This document shows positions 61,336-64,000 of a stretch of DNA of 64,000 nucleotides, in pieces. This stretch comes from Diplonema japonicum (Eukaryota; Euglenozoa; Diplonemea; Diplonemida; Diplonemidae): contig OZ025666.1 in assembly GCA_964019335.1 (NCBI GenBank), positions 188,501-252,500 on the forward strand, given 5' to 3'. The position numbers and the translations under genes are program-made. Numbering within the stretch: position 1 is the stretch's first letter; each line of letters opens with the position of its first letter. The notes beneath the pieces are model-generated. The model saw only the letters and a list, made by a program, of their open reading frames with translations. It was not told where the DNA came from and made no database searches.

Positions 61336-61552
61336 CACCTTAAAAAAAAAAAAAAGAGAAAAACTCCTCATATATCGATTCCCTCTTTTTTTTAAAAATA
61401 CCCCCCCCCACTTTAAAAAATGTCAGACAACCATATTTGATACTTTAATTCTTTTTTTTTAAAAAAACCCCATTGACTCTTTCCCCCCCCCCCTCCTTTT
61501 TTCCTAATAACCGAAACAGGGCGGAAGAAACGGAGGGAGGGAGGGAGGGAGA

Positions 61553-64000
61553 ATGGCCCAATCAGTTGTAATGGCTTGGGTGAAGGTAAGGGCAGCAGAA
61601 GACCTAGTTGGGGTCGCCAAGGACAACACAAGCAGCGTGCAAGTTCGAGTGAGTGTAGGTGAGACCGTGGTGTTTCAAACAAGTGTGAAGGAGAACAACG
61701 TCAACCCAATCTTCGAGGAAGAAGGCGAAGAAAGCCTAAGCCTATCCACGAAGGAAGCCCGAAAGATACACGTAACAGTGCATCACATACAAAGCGGCGA
61801 GGAAATATTCTTAGGGTACGTTGGCCTACCGTTGTTGGACAACCTTGAGAGGGATCCAAGGACACGTCCGTTAAAGCTCGGCCCACGGCCGCAAAACTAC
61901 GAACGAGACATGCGGCTCAACGAAAACGGGTTGGGCTTTGGAACGGTGGCTGTAGGCTGGAGGTTCACCGTGTCAAACGCCTCTCATGAAACCTATGAAG
62001 GGGCCTCCGATGCTTCAGATGACGGAGAGGTTGATCATTCATCAACAAGCGAGGCTGAAGATGATAAAGACGGTGACATTCCCGAAGTCACCAAGACCCC
62101 ATCCTTCGTAGGCATCCAGATCCTTACGGACCGCCAGGCTGTCTTTGATGACCCGTCCAAACTCCCTTTGAAATGGCTAATCCCGACCCTTCCTTGCACA
62201 CTCGTCATCACCATTGATGACATGCGTGCCGAGGTAGCCCTCGAGCAGGTGTCCCATGGTGCTGCCGTAGCGAACATACCCCTCACGCTGCTTAAGATGA
62301 CCTGCGTCACAGAGATCTACTCTGTCAACATCTCCATCATCCCGAATGTTAAGGAAGGCCTTCCTGTGTGGCGTATCCCCTCTCTACCTAGCATCCTTGG
62401 TATCGATATTGATAAGATGCGAATTGAGGTTGCGGTGGGGCACCTCACGGACCTACGATCCTTGGAGTTCAACCCTGTGTCGGACGATCTTCTTATGGAG
62501 CTCAACGAAGACCAAGAGGTTGAGACGCTCCCTGGGATGTTGAAGAGGCACCCCCCACCACCCCCACCTCCCGCGCCGCTTCCTGAAGCGGAAAACGTTG
62601 TGCTTCAAGATGTTGACGAAGAGTCGCAGCCCGAACAGGAAAAAGCACAGGAAGAACAAGAACCGAAGAGCACGCCACGACAAGAACTGCAGCCGACCGG
62701 CGAAGCACTAGAAACATTGAAGGAGATGAACGCGCCGGCTGATGGTGACAACAAATGGCTTGTTGCACCTTATGAGTACCACTTCCCCGGACAAGCACCT
62801 GTTCAATACGATGACGACGGCAACCCTGTGGTGGTGCGGTACCTGGTGCGCCCGCCGAACAACATGGACTACAGCAGCCCTCTGTACACGAACATCCTCG
62901 GCGGGCAAAAGGGCACACGTGCTTACACAAAACCACGAGTCTACGACAAGCAAGACGCAGTCGTGGAGACGGACCTCACAATGGGCGACATAGACATGCT
63001 GCAGAGCTACGAACAGAGCTTCTCTGACGAAGAGTCATATGAATATGAGGAGGAGCCTGAGGAAGAGCAAGCTGCGACGGAACGATCAACATCCAATCAG
63101 ATGTCTTCGTTCAGATCCTTCAGATCGTTCAAGTCGAGATCCAGCGGCAAGTCGAGCAGCATGCGGAGGGCAGCAAAGAACATAGTGAAGCACGGGGCCA
63201 TACTGCAATGCCCGAGCGAGCGTTGCGGCAAGAACAACATTGTGGAGTTCCTCAACGGGAAAGGGGACTACGTGAAAAACGTGAAGTACTGCGGCTCATG
63301 CGGGTGCCACTTGCACACCGCCACCCCTGACGGCGCAATGGAGGAAATGCACAATCTACGCTTAGAACTGGAGGCGTATAAACAAGAAATGCTGAGGATG
63401 GAGAACCAATTATTTGTATTGAGCAAGACGCACAGTCACGTGAAAACACCATCTGGTGTGAAATCATGGTCGGAGGCTGCAACGCAACAGATGAGAAGCC
63501 TCTCAGGGAGGCAAGTGGGAACGGCAAAAATAGAGCAAGCAAAGGCAAGGCGTCGGAAGGAAAAGGCAGACAGGAAGAAAACAGAGCGTGAGCTGCAAGC
63601 GTACTCAGCACAGATGAACAGGATGCGGCTGAAAATGTACGGCGACAAGGAAAACCTATTCGCGGCTGCTGAGAATGGCGCGACCGAAGTCTTTCAACGA
63701 TTGAGAAAGGTGGACAGAGGGCTCACCGGTATGCACATGTGTATCGACACACAAGGGCGTACACCACTGCACATTGCCGCACTTCATGGACACGTGAATA
63801 TCCTAATAGAGACACTTCGCGAAGACCCCTTGGCACGCGTTGAGGACACTGTGTCTGGTGGAAGTCTCGATGATGATGAAATAATGCTGTGCTTCCCCAC
63901 CACGTTGGGGCGGTCAAGTATGTTGCACTGCGCTGTGACGTCCGGCAAGATCGCGTGTGTGGAGTACCTTCTGACTCGTTTTGCGTTCAACCCCAAGCTC
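61553..64000 (+). CDS. C2 - zinc ribbon - coiled coil - ankyrin protein, 3' end beyond window
   Basis: The frame is open for 816 codons to the window edge. An N-terminal C2-like domain (about residues 4-140: AWVKVRAAEDLVGV, FLGYVGLPLL, FGTVAVGWRFTV) is followed by a second beta-rich domain (about 180-320), a Pro/Glu-rich linker with polyproline, a Ser/Arg patch, a zinc ribbon (CPSERCG...YCGSCGCHLH, about 545-585) and a basic coiled coil. Ankyrin repeats begin near residue 700 (ENLFAAAENGATEVFQ, QGRTPLHIAALHGHVNILIE, LHCAVTSGKIACVEYLL). A membrane-linked scaffold role is likely. The start is 34 bases after CCGAAACAG (AG 61518-61519), which is itself preceded by CTAAT. Confidence 0.75.
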   Translation, partial: MAQSVVMAWVKVRAAEDLVGVAKDNTSSVQVRVSVGETVVFQTSVKENNVNPIFEEEGEESLSLSTKEARKIHVTVHHIQSGEEIFLGYVGLPLLDNLERDPRTRPLKLGPRPQNYERDMRLNENGLGFGTVAVGWRFTVSNASHETYEGASDASDDGEVDHSSTSEAEDDKDGDIPEVTKTPSFVGIQILTDRQAVFDDPSKLPLKWLIPTLPCTLVITIDDMRAEVALEQVSHGAAVANIPLTLLKMTCVTEIYSVNISIIPNVKEGLPVWRIPSLPSILGIDIDKMRIEVAVGHLTDLRSLEFNPVSDDLLMELNEDQEVETLPGMLKRHPPPPPPPAPLPEAENVVLQDVDEESQPEQEKAQEEQEPKSTPRQELQPTGEALETLKEMNAPADGDNKWLVAPYEYHFPGQAPVQYDDDGNPVVVRYLVRPPNNMDYSSPLYTNILGGQKGTRAYTKPRVYDKQDAVVETDLTMGDIDMLQSYEQSFSDEESYEYEEEPEEEQAATERSTSNQMSSFRSFRSFKSRSSGKSSSMRRAAKNIVKHGAILQCPSERCGKNNIVEFLNGKGDYVKNVKYCGSCGCHLHTATPDGAMEEMHNLRLELEAYKQEMLRMENQLFVLSKTHSHVKTPSGVKSWSEAATQQMRSLSGRQVGTAKIEQAKARRRKEKADRKKTERELQAYSAQMNRMRLKMYGDKENLFAAAENGATEVFQRLRKVDRGLTGMHMCIDTQGRTPLHIAALHGHVNILIETLREDPLARVEDTVSGGSLDDDEIMLCFPTTLGRSSMLHCAVTSGKIACVEYLLTRFAFNPKL

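Noticed and set aside
61589-61600. GTAAGG near the start of the C2-ankyrin gene as a splice donor
   Set aside because: The frame continues through it as a normal C2 domain opening (WVKVRAAEDL).
1-64000. Spliced-leader RNA, U snRNA or rRNA genes
   Set aside because: I looked for conserved leader and snRNA core sequences and saw none; a covariance search would be decisive.

Overview
The window is nuclear DNA of a unicellular eukaryote. Evidence: a eukaryotic tRNA gene with A and B boxes, at least 18 GT-AG introns, TAA/TAG/TGA all used as stops, and families such as 14-3-3, FYVE, MOK, ZNF598, USP deubiquitinases, LYR and PPR proteins. About 33 protein genes were found and every one lies on the + strand. 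Coding islands of balanced composition are separated by AT-rich spacers full of poly-A, poly-T, poly-C and poly-G runs. Most starts have a pyrimidine tract and an AG 6 to 70 bases upstream, often with CTAAC or CTAAT before it. One-way gene order plus acceptor-like sites at nearly every 5' end is what spliced-leader trans-splicing of polycistronic transcripts looks like. With the short cis introns, this suggests Euglenozoa, perhaps a diplonemid. That assignment is inference: no spliced-leader RNA gene was found.

Layout: 1-5.6 kb holds the tail of an unknown gene, a two-pass membrane protein, a repeat-bearing spacer, a 200-base assembly gap, a DDX52/ROK1 helicase with a tRNA-Thr inside its intron, and a membrane-anchored cupin. 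5.7-16.2 kb holds a PPR protein, several unknown proteins, a discoidin-like protein, a LYR protein, a TRF4-like protein without catalytic residues, and a BRCT protein. 16.3-24.1 kb is probably one giant gene: twelve C-x2-C-x9-C-x6-H zinc-knuckle repeats, two SH3-like modules, two FYVE domains, a C2 domain and a histidine phosphatase. 24.4-41.9 kb holds a double universal-stress protein, a polyQ coiled-coil protein, a large duplicated ectodomain receptor, a ubiquitin-like/14-3-3 fusion and a 1199-residue coiled-coil protein.

42.5-64 kb holds the collision-sensor ligase ZNF598/Hel2, a kinase with MORN repeats, a tandem ubiquitin-like protein, a 31-residue microprotein, the ciliary kinase MOK, a Nudix hydrolase, a Zip3/RNF212-like RING protein, a USP deubiquitinase, a Golgi-type histidine acid phosphatase, an inverted 31-base repeat array, a peroxisomal alpha-methylacyl-CoA racemase ending in SKL, and the start of a C2-ankyrin protein.

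Neighbours do not form one pathway, as expected when gene order reflects shared transcription rather than function. Ubiquitin-related genes are nevertheless frequent between 36 and 58 kb: two ubiquitin-like proteins, a RING-zinc-finger ligase, a RING protein and a deubiquitinase. Introns are very short (33 to 85 bases, except 193 and 249), 13 of 18 begin GTAT, and many contain homopolymer runs, so several genes look shorter or broken until spliced.
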